Shown: piece by piece, positions 9,056-21,301 of the stretch
How the letters are laid out: every line of letters begins with the position of its first letter
Position numbering within the stretch: position 1 is the first letter of the stretch
Assembly (NCBI GenBank): GCA_029964075.1
Contig: CM057144.1
Coordinates: 1,759,281-1,823,280 of the forward strand
DNA: 64,000 nt
Source of the DNA: Patiria pectinifera
Taxonomy: Eukaryota; Echinodermata; Asteroidea; Valvatida; Asterinidae
Reading direction: 5' to 3'
Notes under the pieces: model-generated
The model's database searches: none
Told to the model about the DNA's origin: nothing
What the model saw: only the letters and a program-made list of their open reading frames with translations
Translations under genes and position numbers: made by a program

Positions 9056-9740
9056 CTTGAACATGCCTCTGTCCGTCTCTGCTGGTTTGTGTTTCCCCTG
9101 GGGGAGTGAGTTCCAGTCATCTACCACCCTCTGACTGAACACATTCTACCTATCAGCTGTGAAGTATCTTTCCTTGAACATGCCTCCGTCTATCTCTGTT
9201 TCCCCTGGGGGAGTGAGGTCCATTCATCTACCACCTTCTGATTGAACACATTCTGCCTTTCAGCTGTGAGGGGATTTCCCCTTGAAAGTGCCTCTATCTG
9301 TCTCTGCTAGTTTGCATTTTCCCTGGGGGAGTGAGTCCCGGTCACCTATCAACCTCTGGCCGAACACATTCTGCTTAACACCTGTGAGGGATATTTCTTG
9401 AACATGCTTGTGTCTGTCTCTGTTGGCACTTCGTTCTCCAGGTTGGAGTCAGTTCTAGTCATCTACCACCCTCTGACTTGACATACTCTGCCAATCAGCT
9501 ATGAGGGGTTCTGTCCTTGAGCATGCCCCTGTATGTCTCTGCTGGTTTGCGTTTATCCTGGGGGAGTGAGTTCCATTCATCTACCACCCATTGACTGACC
9601 ACATTCTGCCTATCAGCTATGAGTGGATCTTTTTTTTTTTCAACATGCCTCTGTCTCTCTCTGCTGGTTTGCGTTTACCCTGGGGGAGTGAGTTCCAGTC
9701 ATCTACCACCCTCTGACTGATCACATTGCCTATCAGCTCC
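9040..9740 (-). repeat. Tandem ~117-bp repeats from a reverse-transcriptase tail
   Basis: Six copies, best followed by GGGGGAGTGAG at about 9101, 9209, 9327, 9441, 9561 and 9682, so spacing is 106-120 bases. On the minus strand each unit encodes SQRVVDDWNSLPQ with flanking AETDRGMFKERYFTADR. A full 117-bp unit is exactly 39 codons, so adjacent copies read in one frame where undamaged. The RVV-x-x-WN-x-LP motif is typical of the C-terminus of LINE-type reverse-transcriptase ORFs. Several copies carry stops or indels. Confidence 0.85.
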
Positions 9741-9937
9741 TCATGTGTCTCTCTGTTTCTGCTGCTGTGTTTCTTTCCTGTACTACCTCTCATACATTTG
9801 AAGATCTTGCACTGACTCCAAGCCAATTCAATCACCCTCATCAACTGAAAGTCAACATTCCTTTGTCCCCTTAATGTCTCCCCGGCCCATACAGAAAGTC
9901 CCTTGGCCTTGTCAGGTTCGAACCCCAGCTGCATCAA
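9617..9937 (-). pseudogene. LINE reverse-transcriptase C-terminal fragment
   Basis: An open minus-strand stretch of ~106 codons runs into the first tandem unit and includes NVISQRVVDDWNSLPQG. Only the extreme C-terminus is present, with no palm-domain motifs. It is the parental end from which the neighbouring 117-bp repeats seem to have been amplified. A run of T at ~9630 interrupts it. Confidence 0.6.
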
Positions 9938-9939
9938 CT

Positions 9940-11264
9940 AACTTGAATTCAGCTCAAACTCAGATTTCCTGTGCAAAATTTTGAGAGTCTCATATTCAAA
10001 TTCTGTGGAAACACTTCTTAAGATCTGCCCAAGCAAACTGATTGCTTTATTTGATAGTTTTCTGCACCTTGCACATTGTAACCATGGGGCTCTATCAACA
10101 ATGATGGAATTGGTTCAAATCCGGGTTATTTGGCCCATGGATATGCTTTAAAAAGGTTGATAACCGTAATAGATAACTGTCTTGAAGTCAGGAATTTTGT
10201 ATCTGTATTCCAGTATTTTGACTCTGACAAATGCACAGTGTAGCAGTTGTACAAACATGTAGTGTGAATATTAAGTGGGGCCTGTGGGCGAAGCCACCTC
10301 TCAGCCGCGAAGCGGGCGACACAGGCGGCGAAGCCCCCTTCCCGCGTAGATGGTGAGGCGAAGCCTCGTGTGAATACATGTATATAGAACCAGTTCTCAT
10401 TAACGGTAATAAAGGTACAGTGATTATTGCATGTAAATATGAAGAGATAATAAAAATAGTATTTTATATTTTGATCAGTTGTTCCTGGAATATACAGTTT
10501 GCTGCAAACTGCCGCATATTCAAGCTAGATGGTCAGATCTTGGTACAATCCTTGACGGATCTTTATCAATAACAACCAAGAATAAGTTGTATATGTATCG
10601 GTTGTAAATAGTCTGCTGAAAAGTCTGAAATTGCTGAGGTTTTAGTAAATAAAACCACAAGTATCAACACAGCTGTAATAATTGTGAACACTTTGATTAT
10701 TGTTTGTATGAAGACTGGGCAAAGAAGTATTTTTTTTCTGTTTTAACGTCTATTTAGTATCGCAATGAAGCCTGATGTGCATTGTATAATAGCCATTGTT
10801 GCCTTGCTTTTGTACCAAGTCTTAAGAATCATGAAACTTGCCATCATTGAATTCAGTACAACTCAGTTGTTTTTTGTTTTCTTATTGGAAATCATATTTG
10901 AAGATGTAACATTGCAGCTCCACAGGCACAGACCCACATGATGGTTTTTCTCAAGTATTGAAAATCGTTGTTAACTTGTACTGATAGGAGTCATAGAACT
11001 GTCACAAACCCTCGAATCGATGCACTTCCTCTCCCATAACATATGCGCAGGCTGGTCACCAACTGCCAGAACCCCTATGGATTAAACCACATAACTGTCA
11101 AAACGTGTGGAAGGGGTTTGATAGATAGGGTGACCTTGAATACTGCTACAACTTGCGTAGCAGCCATCTTGGAGGGCAATGCCATTTTTTTGCTGGGATA
11201 TGCTGAGTGAAACTTTGTGCATTTTTTGCTACATGTACTTAACTAATAAATCCTTCATTGACAG
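9940..11264. other. Noncoding stretch with a GC-rich motif cluster
   Basis: At 10276-10370 a short block repeats GCGAAGCC four times (GGGCGAAGCCACC, GCGGCGAAGCCCCC, AGGCGAAGCCTCG and a related copy), sharply GC-richer than its surroundings. An AATAAA near 10647 could serve the NLR transcript. Nothing else is supportable. Confidence 0.5.
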
Positions 11265-11324
11265 GCACTCACCAGTGCTGACCCACCACATCTATCAATG
11301 TCAGTCAAGGCATGGTGCCCTCAG
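11265..11324 (+). pseudogene. Relic of an NLR-type N-terminal exon
   Basis: A 60-base block between acceptor TTCATTGACAG and donor CTCAG|GTAACA. Read in phase 1, as in the NLR gene 5 kb upstream, it gives THQC, a TGA stop, then PTTSINVSQGMVPS, matching the TVTINTSRG and SVNINVSE segments of NLR exons 2 and 3. It looks like a duplicated or orphaned exon inactivated by a nonsense mutation. Confidence 0.5.
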
Positions 11325-13589
11325 GTAACAAACCTACCAAGGCCTGCCAATTGTACCAATATGAGCCCAGTCTCAGACCTGTTCAAACCTGTCACCTGAT
11401 AGATTTTGACAGATATGGTATCTCTCTCATATTGTCACTGAGAGAGGAAGGGTTAGATAATGTTTCCCCCTGCATTTGCCTTTAGGCCTTTTAAAACTCA
11501 GTGGAAATAATATATAACAGATGATTGCTTTATTAGGGTACATCAAAATGTTCAGCTTTTGGGGACATCAGTTATTTGTCAACTTGGCCAATAATACTTG
11601 CAACATCGGCAATTTAGCTTTTTGGGTATATCATAAATTGTAGCTTTTGGTTACATCAACCATAACTATTTTTCAGCTTGGCCATAATTTGTATACTTGC
11701 AACATGGGCAATTAAGCCCTGCACACTATAAAGTCATCCACAACGACAACGTCAGCACAATTTGAAACCACCATCAGCGCGTAACATAGCGGGGGCAACA
11801 CCGGTTCATTAGCGTTGTGGCCTTGGTGAGTCAAATCGCAGTGTCCCACTCATTAAGATTCCTGCCGAATCAAACGTGTACACACTTAAACGATCCATCG
11901 TTTAGAGAAGGCTAATATTGGTAGTCGTGCCTAATTGAAGGGTGGATGGCCCCCACGAGAAATGAACCTGCTAACAATTCCTAGAAATAACAGCCAATTA
12001 AAAATTCGTATAGCCGGTAAATATTGTTTTTTCGCCTCGTTGTAGTGTTTTGCATTTTGTGTGGCTTGTGTTGGGCCGTTGGCCCCTCTTTATTCTTGAC
12101 TGTTTCCATGAAAGCAGAGTTGGTTTGTTTTCGAACGCAGTCGTGACTAATTCAGTTTTGATATAGGGGCCTAGGCAACAGATTGGGATTCTCCTTCGTG
12201 TTTTAATTTCCCAAAAAGTTTTCGCTGGATTTTTGTTATCACCCATATCGTAATCACCAGTTCATGCCTTGCATTTGAATGTTGAACATATGGAGTTGGA
12301 TATACAGCTCTTATTTTGTGGAAATATTTCCAAATGAAAGTACTTGTATTGAAAGTGTTAATGTTCGTAGTCTGTTTCAGCAATGCAGTTTCTCCTTGTG
12401 AATGTTACATTGCTTCACTTCAATAATAAGTAATGTATGAAGCCTTTGAAGGGTCCACAGTGGAAAACAGTTTTTAAACTGTTTGGGCATTCTCTGAAGA
12501 AATGTATTATAATAAATAAATAAACGGTGGGGCGAGATTCACAAAACATCAACTGCCTTTTCTTGTACAGATTTTTGTTGTCACTTTTGATCGAAATACC
12601 CGAAATATTCAAACCGAATTATCAGACAGCAGAATCATAGATGTAATGACACGTGTTGCGTAAGTAATGTACTGTGCTGAGATAGGCCTAAAACGTTCAA
12701 GGGGCGCTTTTTTTTTCTAAACTTTTGTCTTGTTTGGGCTTTTATTCATAATTCCACACGTCTATGTATACCCCACCGTTATGATGATGCACATCGTAAA
12801 CATCCTTATTAATATGACCGTAGACGAATAACATAATCATACTGCCCAGGCAGAAATCGATACACCGTATGCAATTAATTAATTACCTATAAAGCTCGCA
12901 CACGTATGCTAGACCCACGACCTTAGGAGACATGACGTCACAGGTCACATGTCCTGTACTTCTAATACACATGCGTATATGGGAGCGCCCTCAACCCCGA
13001 CCCCTAGAATCGTGTGTTACTGTAGCCAGAGAATGAAAAAGCCCGGGAAGGTTCGCCGACGCCATCTTGGTCATGACGTCACAACACTCTGTAACTAACC
13101 GCTGCAATCGATCCTCAACGGAATAACATTGCATACAGGGCCTCGGCGTCGGTGCCATTAAAGAGGCCAGCCGCATTTCAAAGTGGCAAAAGAAAAATGC
13201 TTTATGGTTTCCCGACGTCCGACCTCACCTTTCGTGCCTGAAAACAGCACCGCACATGAAGTCTTACTCGAGCACAGATTAGTAAACAGACAAGAATAAA
13301 TAAAGATATTTTTGGAGAATTAAGCCTTATGTAAAAATCACGTTGGCATAAACGTGACACGAGACGCGCGAGGCAAGACGTGCGCGCACCTTTAAAGGCC
13401 GACCACTGTGGATGTTGCCGTCTTAGTGTCACCGAGCATTTTCTAATCGATCGTCTCTCTCTCCTCTCTCCGCACTGCATCACGGGGGAATTGTCCTCCT
13501 GTCTGCCCCTCCATCTCCCTGCCTCATTCCGCGAGTGGTTTCTTCCATGAACGTATGGCTGTGCTCTCGCCAATCTAGCGGCATAATGG
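11325..13589. other. Noncoding stretch
   Basis: AT-rich to about 12.9 kb with no convincing exon. From ~12.95 kb GC and CpG content rise towards the promoter at 13.6 kb. Confidence 0.45.
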
Positions 13590-13706
13590 TCATAGTATAA
13601 AAGGGAAACAACCCCGCAAGGGTTAGTGCATGCCGAGCTGCTGTGGCCGTGTGTGTGTGTTATTTCCCGCGACGTCTGACTTGATTTGTCGAGCTATCCG
13701 ACCAAG
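13590..13706 (+). promoter_or_regulatory. TATA promoter and short 5' exon
   Basis: TATAAAAGGG lies at ~13596 in a CpG-rich, locally GC-raised stretch. About 110 bases downstream, GACCAAG|GTAAGC is an excellent splice donor (exon end 13706). The intervening sequence has no long frame and fits a 5' UTR exon with transcription from ~13625. The next good plus-strand acceptor leading to a start codon that I can identify is at 42865, in the acidic PLA2-like gene, so this may be that gene's first exon with a ~29 kb intron. That link is inferred only. Confidence 0.5.
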
Positions 13707-14724
13707 GTAAGCCCCGATTTTTCTCTTCATTTTCTGCTCATCACTCGGATTTGGTTTGCTGCAAGCGAATAATTACATGCTACCCCGCTATCTTTTGTTT
13801 TCGGTTTTTGTTTTCAACACAAAAATAGTTTACAAATTTCATTTATTAAGTTGAATTACATGTATACCTTTTTTCCAATTGAATATTCAATTCAAACTGG
13901 CATTTATTTCCATACCAATATGAGAAATATTAGTGGACAATACATGAATCAGTAAATGAATAAGTGAATGGCACTCTAACGGAGAGCAGTAAAATTTGTG
14001 AGAATATTTTTTCCACTGATATTTTTTTTTTAGAAACAATATCAAACAATCGGGCGGACAGTACATGGCTTCCAATAATGTCTCACGATTAAATTTGTGC
14101 AGAAAATGAATTATTATTGATACCATTTGATTTTGGTGAACAATATTAGTTTATTCAGTTGAAATGTACCCCATCTTGCAGTGAGCAATATAAATTTGTT
14201 AGAAAAATATTTACCAGTGATATATTTTTTAGAAACCTCCCATCATAATTTCAACCATAAACTGTGATACCAAACAAATTCTCCCGACTACTTGTGCCGA
14301 CAATGTTTCCCTGTTATCATTTTGAGAAAAAAAAACCACACAATGTTGTTTGACATAATTTCTTTATGCGATTAGTTTGCTTATAAATTTATGAAAATGA
14401 AAAATATGTTGCACTATATATTAATGAAATATGCAATAACAAGAATTGTTTCGATGGTTACCTCCATTTCGTGGATTTCCTAATGAGTGGAAGCTTTAGT
14501 TTCCCTGGCAACATGCATTTGCATCATATCGGCAGAATATACCTCAAATTATTGTGTGATGAAGTGGAGGCTCTTACCATCCATTTACATGATTGATGAA
14601 TTTAACAAGATTAGCTAGCTTTTCACAAAAGGTAAAAATGAAGGCCTGTTAGATAATATCATTTCCAGATATAGATAAATAGCTTGCAAATGTCAAAAGT
14701 AGTGCACTTTTGTAATTATGATGA
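13707..14724. other. Noncoding AT-rich stretch
   Basis: No coding or RNA feature recognised. Low GC contrasts with the CpG-rich promoter immediately upstream. Confidence 0.45.
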
Positions 14725-14727
14725 TTG

Positions 14728-15087
14728 CAAAGCTTTTATGTACCTAATCATTTATATGCACCTGCGGCTTTACCCTTTTCTTTAATTTTTACTGCGTGCT
14801 TGAATCCAAAACAATCGTTTATTGCGGACGCATTTGAAATTGGTACCCAAAGCTCTTATGTACCTAATCATCTATATGCACCTGCGGTGATACCCTTTTC
14901 TTTTATTGTCACTGCGTGCGTGAATCCAAAACAATCGTTTATTGCGGACGCATTTGAAATCGTACCCAAAAGCTTTTACGTACCTAATCATCTATATACA
15001 CCTTGGTCACGTATTCTTTTTCTTTCTCTTTACTGCGTGCCTGAATCCAAAAGTATCGTTTATTGCGGACGCATTTGAAATTCGTAC
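14728..15087. repeat. Three tandem 120-bp repeats
   Basis: Units begin at about 14730, 14850 and 14970, each with AAGCTCTTATGTACCTAATC-like start and ending in GCGGACGCATTTGAAAT plus GTACCC. Because 120 is divisible by three, one frame stays open through the array (YVPNHLYAP recurs). There is no homology, and the third unit is more diverged. A minisatellite is more likely than a gene. Confidence 0.88.
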
Positions 15088-15951
15088 CCAAAGTGAGGCT
15101 CCTAATGCCAAACCGTTATATAGCCTTTTCTTTATAACCCACACCATGAAAAGAGAACATGGATGGTCTTGGTTCAATGCTAATTTGACTTATGAATCTT
15201 TACGATTCATATGATAAATATCAGTGATGTTTGAAATTTAACAGAAAACCGCGTTGCTCAAAATTGAATATACATTAAACGGTAAATCTTTCACGCAAAG
15301 AAAAGAAAACAACGGTAGCGTTTTGCTCTTCAAGCAAATCAATCAATTTCTCCCGTTCCTAATTAGCATGAACAATAATTATCTGTAACCATACGCGCAT
15401 ATTAATTAAAGCGCGTGTGTGTGCGTAGCGCGGCGGTTCGTGATCCCAAAACACGATACTGCTTATCTTTTCGAATCAAATGACTCGACTGTGTGTTGAA
15501 GAATGACTGAGCGATATGAGCCCGCGCACTGAGCATCTCTCATTAGAATTCATTTTTTTTCTGAAGGGGATAACAAAATCTGGGGACCTGGTTAGGTCGG
15601 CTGTGGCCCGAGGCTAAAAGCGCATAGGATAACGGTGTCTATGACCGCGGCATAGATTTTTTTCGGAGAAATGTGGGTGAGAAGTGCAAGTATGAGATGT
15701 AGAATGGAAGATCGAAATGATATGTTTGACGGAGAGAAATACATCCAGTTTATGTTTAAAAAAAATGAAATTAAAAAATAAAATACAAAATAAAAACGGC
15801 ATCTTTCCAGGGTTTGCAGCATTGCTTATGTTGCTAGCATTGTGACTTTGGGCGTGATCCCTGGCTACATGGGTTAAAAATGGTTTGTGGCTTCTGACTA
15901 GCCGCACCCCTTGAACAAGGACACTGACAAATTGGGCAACCACCAAGATAG
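15088..15951. other. Noncoding stretch
   Basis: Mostly AT-rich with a short CpG-rich patch near 15.4 kb. No exon or RNA gene recognised. Confidence 0.4.
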
Positions 15952-16024
15952 GGTTGGATAGCTCAGTTTGTAGAGCACCGAAATGGCAATCCGGAGGTCG
16001 CCGGTTCGAACCCCGCTCCAGTCG
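15952..16024 (+). tRNA. tRNA-Ala(GGC)-like gene or pseudogene
   Basis: A 73-base cloverleaf. The acceptor stem GGTTGGA pairs with TCCAGTC (two G-T pairs). The D-arm has GCTC/GAGC with A-box TAGCTCAGTTTGTAGAGC. The anticodon loop ATGGCAA gives anticodon GGC. The T-arm loop is TTCGAAC with B-box GGTTCGAACCCCG. One mismatch each in the anticodon and T stems, plus the rare GGC anticodon for eukaryotic Ala, suggest a tRNA pseudogene or SINE head. No T-run terminator follows immediately; TTTCTTT comes a few bases later. Confidence 0.6.
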
Positions 16025-16994
16025 ATTTCTTTGCTAAACTTTAAAGAAAAAGAAAATCTGCTCAGAAATAGCAACGCATGTTAATTTACATCCATAGGAC
16101 GATTTTTACTTGCAAAGCATGAACACAAGAAAACGGTATGCATCGCGCCATTGCAGTGCGCGGAAGAGCGCATGACCGTTACCACGGTTACACCCCTGCC
16201 AGAAATAAATGATCTACCTTCGGTGTTTGCACTGCGCCGTGTACACGGGTAGGAAATGTTTAATCGCTGATGAGGCCGCGTGATGAGGCCGCGTGATGAG
16301 ACCGCTGGCACGGTCCCACAAGAGCAGTCTCGACCTGCAAGCCCGGGCCTCTCCTCGAACAGCGATTGGAATTGAAATTACACTCGCAGTAAAGAAAAAT
16401 AAAATAAAATCCGCTTGATGACTATCGAGTTCCATTTGTATTGACTTTCGGATGCGCAGTGCTGGGTCGAAAATTAATCTTCATCTCCATGTGGTAAGCT
16501 TCTGAGTCGTTACTTAATGCTAACAGCAATGGAAAACATTTCATTCTGTAAAACTCCTCGAAAATTAAAAAAATAAAACATCAAGAAGTGATAATGTTTT
16601 CTTGCCAAACCTCACATCATCTGTTTTCAAGGCTTATATACGGTGTTCTAAAACAACATTGTAGAAGCATTGGCCATACTCAAGAATTGAGGCATGTTGT
16701 TTTAATTCTAAATATGTTATGAAGCAGGAGAATGAATTCTAGAACACTTTACTTAAATGTCATCAAAGGTCGCTTGTAGTCCGAGCAAGAAAGGATTGAG
16801 GGCTTTCAGGAATTTAAATGGATCCAGGTGAGATATCTAAGCACACCGATCAGGGGTAATAATGGTCACGTGATGAACTCTCATTAGTGTTGCATACATA
16901 TCAAATACGTAATGTAAATCGGCTTCAATTTTGAGCAGGAATAAGAAAAAATAATGAAAGATAATTCGTTACAAAAGTTCAAGGATTACCCTTT

Positions 16995-17135
16995 TCACTT
17001 TAATAATAATAATAATATTAATTATTAAAAAAAACGCTTTCCATGTAACAAAGACATCACAAAGCGCTGTACAAATAAAAATCCACAGGTTATTAAGAAA
17101 TACAGACAGAGAGAAATACATCCACTTCCCCATAA
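16995..17135. repeat. ATAAT-rich dispersed repeat with AGCGCTGTACA core
   Basis: AATAATAATAATATTAATTA is followed by CGCTTTCCATGTAACAAAGA and CACAAAGCGCTGTACA. The paired GCGCTTT...AAAGCGCTGTACA arrangement is one I recognise as a very common dispersed repeat in marine animals. Boundaries are approximate. Confidence 0.5.
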
Positions 17136-18023
17136 GTGGATGCGGCCACGCCCACATAAGATCCGCGCGTGGTCCGGACTCGGTATCTGATCACTTTTTT
17201 CGATTGGAACGTGTTTTTATGGTGGTTATTTTGGACAAACCTAGACATGATTTAATCAACTCTCTATTGTCCCATGTGCATTCTAGTTTACCACTATCCA
17301 GAACCTCAATTGGGAAAACACAATTAATAAGCTCTTCAATTGACTGTATTATTCAAATCCCAAACGTTGGTGAAGTAGTATACACCCACACGTTTCTTCC
17401 CTTTTTTTTCTGCTCACCTTTTCTGTGGCGGTGGTGTGAAAACTGGGTCAATTAATTAAATCGGATCGGTTGGGCCCATGAGGCGCACGATGTGTGTCAC
17501 TTTGGCGCGATTCGTGCGGCCGACCAAAACGCGTTTGCATACTCGGTTCGGAGTCCAAACACTCGGGCCACTTTTACAGGAAGTTAGTCAGCGTGGTGAA
17601 TGAAGGAAACGAGTACAAACACGGTACAGGATTTAAAGGGTCCAGATGAATTTTTCGAAGGAGTCATTGTTCAACGTTTTACTCCTTTTTAAATACATGA
17701 AAACATTAAAAATTGTGAACCCAAAAATGTGTTAATTGAAATCATTTGTGAGAAACGTTTGCTCATTGGCTTTACTGCCATGTATACTGACACAACAACG
17801 AATCAGCGTAGAAAAGAAATTTTCAACTCGGCAAAATATCCAAAATTCTGGCAACGTTTGGTGCTGATATAGGTGTAACATTGAGGTTTCTGCCTGAAAT
17901 GATATCACACATTTTACTCATAAATATGGGCATTTGCATGAGCATAAAAAACAAATATAGGCACTAAAATACCCTTTAATGGATTAACAAAAATTGTACA
18001 CACATACTGACATTTGTATCCTT
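17136..18023. other. Noncoding stretch
   Basis: No supportable exon. Short frames such as 17204-17455 have no splice or homology support. Confidence 0.4.
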
Positions 18024-18311
18024 GTAGAAACATTTCTTCGTTCTCGTGTACTAAAGTTTTTGAGTTTGAAAGTACAGTTTCAAAATGCTCTTATTTTAAC
18101 CAGAATTAATTTCCCTTTTCTAAAACTCTACCATTTGCGACACATCAACATACCTTGGAAATTCCTAGTTTTTGAGTAAAATCCATATATCTATTTCGTG
18201 AAAACCTTGTGGAGAAGAAATTGTGTATATAGAAATTGCCCTATGGAGAAGTATACAATCTTTTGTTCCCTATTGTGTGCCTGTCTCCAGAGGGCACGGT
18301 GTATCAGATCA
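18024..18311 (+). repeat. Dispersed repeat, copy A
   Basis: About 290 bases that recur in reverse complement at 23937-24251, including CATTTCTTCGTTCTCGTGTA, GTACAGTTTCAAAATGCTC and CCAGAGGGCACGGTGTATCA. The same block order and only scattered differences mark one element in two orientations 5.6 kb apart. Confidence 0.9.
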
Positions 18312-21301
18312 CAATAATTAATGTGCATTGTCAAAATACATTAATGTGGCGGATTTGAATCGAGTAGGTGCAGCCACGGCCGAAGGTTGCCGCCATGTTT
18401 ATTTGAAACCTAGGAAAGAATCCAAGGAAAGGGCGAAAATTTGAAAGAGGAACGAAAATTCGAATGACATATCAAGATCAATTGAAATTTTTTCTTTGAG
18501 TGCAAAACTCTACATCAATATTATTTTCAACACAAACGGAATAAGATTCACACAATTTAGCTAAAAACTAAAGTCAAACATTCAAGGATAAAGCACAAAA
18601 TAAGCGAGAATAAACGACATAATGTTAGCAACGATAAGATTCATAAAAATACTTCCCCTTTTTACTCATTACTGCATAGCCCGTTTCGACACCAAATGAC
18701 ATTAGGGCCTACTTAAGTTAACCAAAAGACGACTTGAATCGCGACTACCAGTTTTGGACGCAGGTGGCCAATCAGCATCTAGAGCGAAAACGTTCTGATT
18801 AAATTACGTGTATTTCGTGTCACAGCAACAGCAAACTAGGTGTTTAACTGTATACACCCAACTGTATCAATGAAATTGGCGTTTAAGTCGTAAACATGAC
18901 ATTTCAGAATACGTGCATGAATCGAGTGTCACACCAATAGTTTCCAGTGTGCTTTGACTTGTTCATGTCTCCCTTAACCGCATGAGGTTTAGGGGTCCTA
19001 ATGCTGGCACCACCTCGGCCGGCCGCCATTTTAAATATCCCAAACTCCAACGACTTCGAGAAAGCCGTGTATTGATTTTGCACCGTTATGCCCTTGAAAT
19101 GTTAGATGCACCTGCACGTTAGAGATGCCTAAACCTGTGGATATTTTTGTGCTCCCTATGCACCTCCCCCAGAATATGTGTGGGTAGTTTTTTAATTAGT
19201 AATACGTCACAACTTGTTTGCAAGCATTGTTGTTGTTGTTTTTGGCCTTCAGGGCTAATTGTGCCGATTCTTTGAGTGCCAAAACGCCCCTCAAATGGTG
19301 TTGCTCTTTAGGCAAACTTTGCAATGACGTGGTTGACGTGGTTGAAGGTGGCAAGAGAATGACGTGTGTTGGCAATTTTCTCGAAAGCTTGGGAGGAGAG
19401 AGTTTCTGGCATATTTTTTTTTACCGGTACCACCGTTAGGTCTACCTTCATAAACCATTATAATCACCGCCATCACTACTACTATCATCGGAATCTCCAA
19501 ATCACCACATCATATACGCTAACTATTATATACCAGTACATGACTATGACTGTCAAAGGTTAAAACTAATTTTTCAACCCATATTTTCTGAAAGTGCTTT
19601 TCTATGTCAACTAGATTTTAAATTTGTTTTAATAAATCTTGGAGCTACATTGTGTGGGTTTTTTTTCTTCGAATAATTACAGATATTATTCTGTGTCAAA
19701 TTTAAATGAAACTTTAACCCTTTAAACTCGCAACAGCCAAAGATGCCTTTTCACGCCTGTACATTGCGAAAAACGTCAAACAAAATTGGATTTCCAAAAC
19801 CAGTTATGTAAACAGTGTTCGGAGTTTAAAATTTATGAGTGAGGAAATAGCAGGAAAAACACCGGGATTATTCTGATGGCACGGCATTATACAGAATCCA
19901 ACAGCATTTGCATTCTGCTTTCGGGAGCTTTGTTTTAAACTACCGACATGATTGACACCGTGATATTATAGTCAGTTGGGGTGAGCCGTTGATGAAGACG
20001 GGATTCGCCATGGCAACATGTTGTCATGCATGAAAAGCATGTGACATTTTAGCTGTTTTCGTTTTATGACACTATAGGAAGGTAAACAGCCTCCGGATGG
20101 GTGGGTATTCAGTTGTCATAGTTATTCAATACTCGACCTTTGTGGTGTTTCGGAATAGCGCGGTTTCAAATGACATGCCGGCAATCAGAACACATAAAGG
20201 GTCTTTGAATGACATGACAATGCGCTGATGGAAATCCCCCTCGGGTCACATCCAGTAATAATACTGCACGAAAAGACCTCAATGATGCATCTGTATGTAT
20301 ACTAATTTACAAATTTCGATATAGGCTATGAATTTGAAAAATATCGTTCAAAATCAATGGAGAATTGGAGATCATCACGAGTGACTTAAAGTAAATACAT
20401 GTATGTAATATAATGTGAATTAACTAAACCCATTAAAGGGCACTACGGCCTGGAATGCGCCCAATGGCTACAAAACGCGTTTGAAATGGGCGTTTTGTGT
20501 TATTCTTGCGAGAACCATACGAGAACGAATTCCGCGGGTCACAATATTTTGACTCCAAAAAAATCGAGCTGTTGAGTGCTAGTTGTGAATCCTACCGCAC
20601 AGTGGTTCGCATTCTGCGGACGTGTAAGAAACAACATTAATGTTTTGGTGCTTTGTGTATTATGTGACACACGCACAACGGGTACAGCACATTGAATAGC
20701 CGGCTTGAAATACGTATGCTTATGGCAAAAAATGTCCGCCGCATCCGATGTAAACAACCGTGGGTTCTTTTCGTCTTTTCTCGGGAATGGTGAGACATTA
20801 GGTTTGTTTTCTTTAAACCAGACCTTTGAAATAGGATAAGTAAACAATCCCAAACATGAAATATTCGGGGATTTGAGGCCATAATCCCCTTTAAGAAACG
20901 CACATATCACACACTATCAGCCAAATCTGTACTTCAGACGCACCGAAGACATGCAGCATGCATAATAAGAATGTCTGCCCTTCTTCGGCATAATAATTTA
21001 CGGGGAAAAAAATAATCAGGCCTAGATGCATGTGTTAGTACAAAAACCCCAGAAATATCAAACGGTCACGTTCGCGTCTGGTTCCCGCCTACGCACAGCA
21101 TGGTACGTCATACCTGAACGGGACAAATTAGCAGTGTAGAAGGAAAACAGAAATTCCCTTGGACTATTTTTTGTATCATAGTAGATTTTCACTTTTCACT
21201 TTGTGTTCTTTTGGAAATGTTTCGGTGTGCTTGAATTATCTGTTCTTTAATGAGGAAGAAAAATCAGACCATATGATTTCGCAAAACATATACAACCCAT
21301 A
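18312..21301. other. Noncoding stretch
   Basis: AT-rich with small CpG-containing patches (near 18.4, 19.0 and 20.5 kb). Numerous short frames but none with domain or splice support. Confidence 0.4.

Noticed and set aside
9895-9935. B-box-like GGTTCGAACCCC as a tRNA
   Set aside because: No A-box or cloverleaf upstream; it lies in the LINE fragment.
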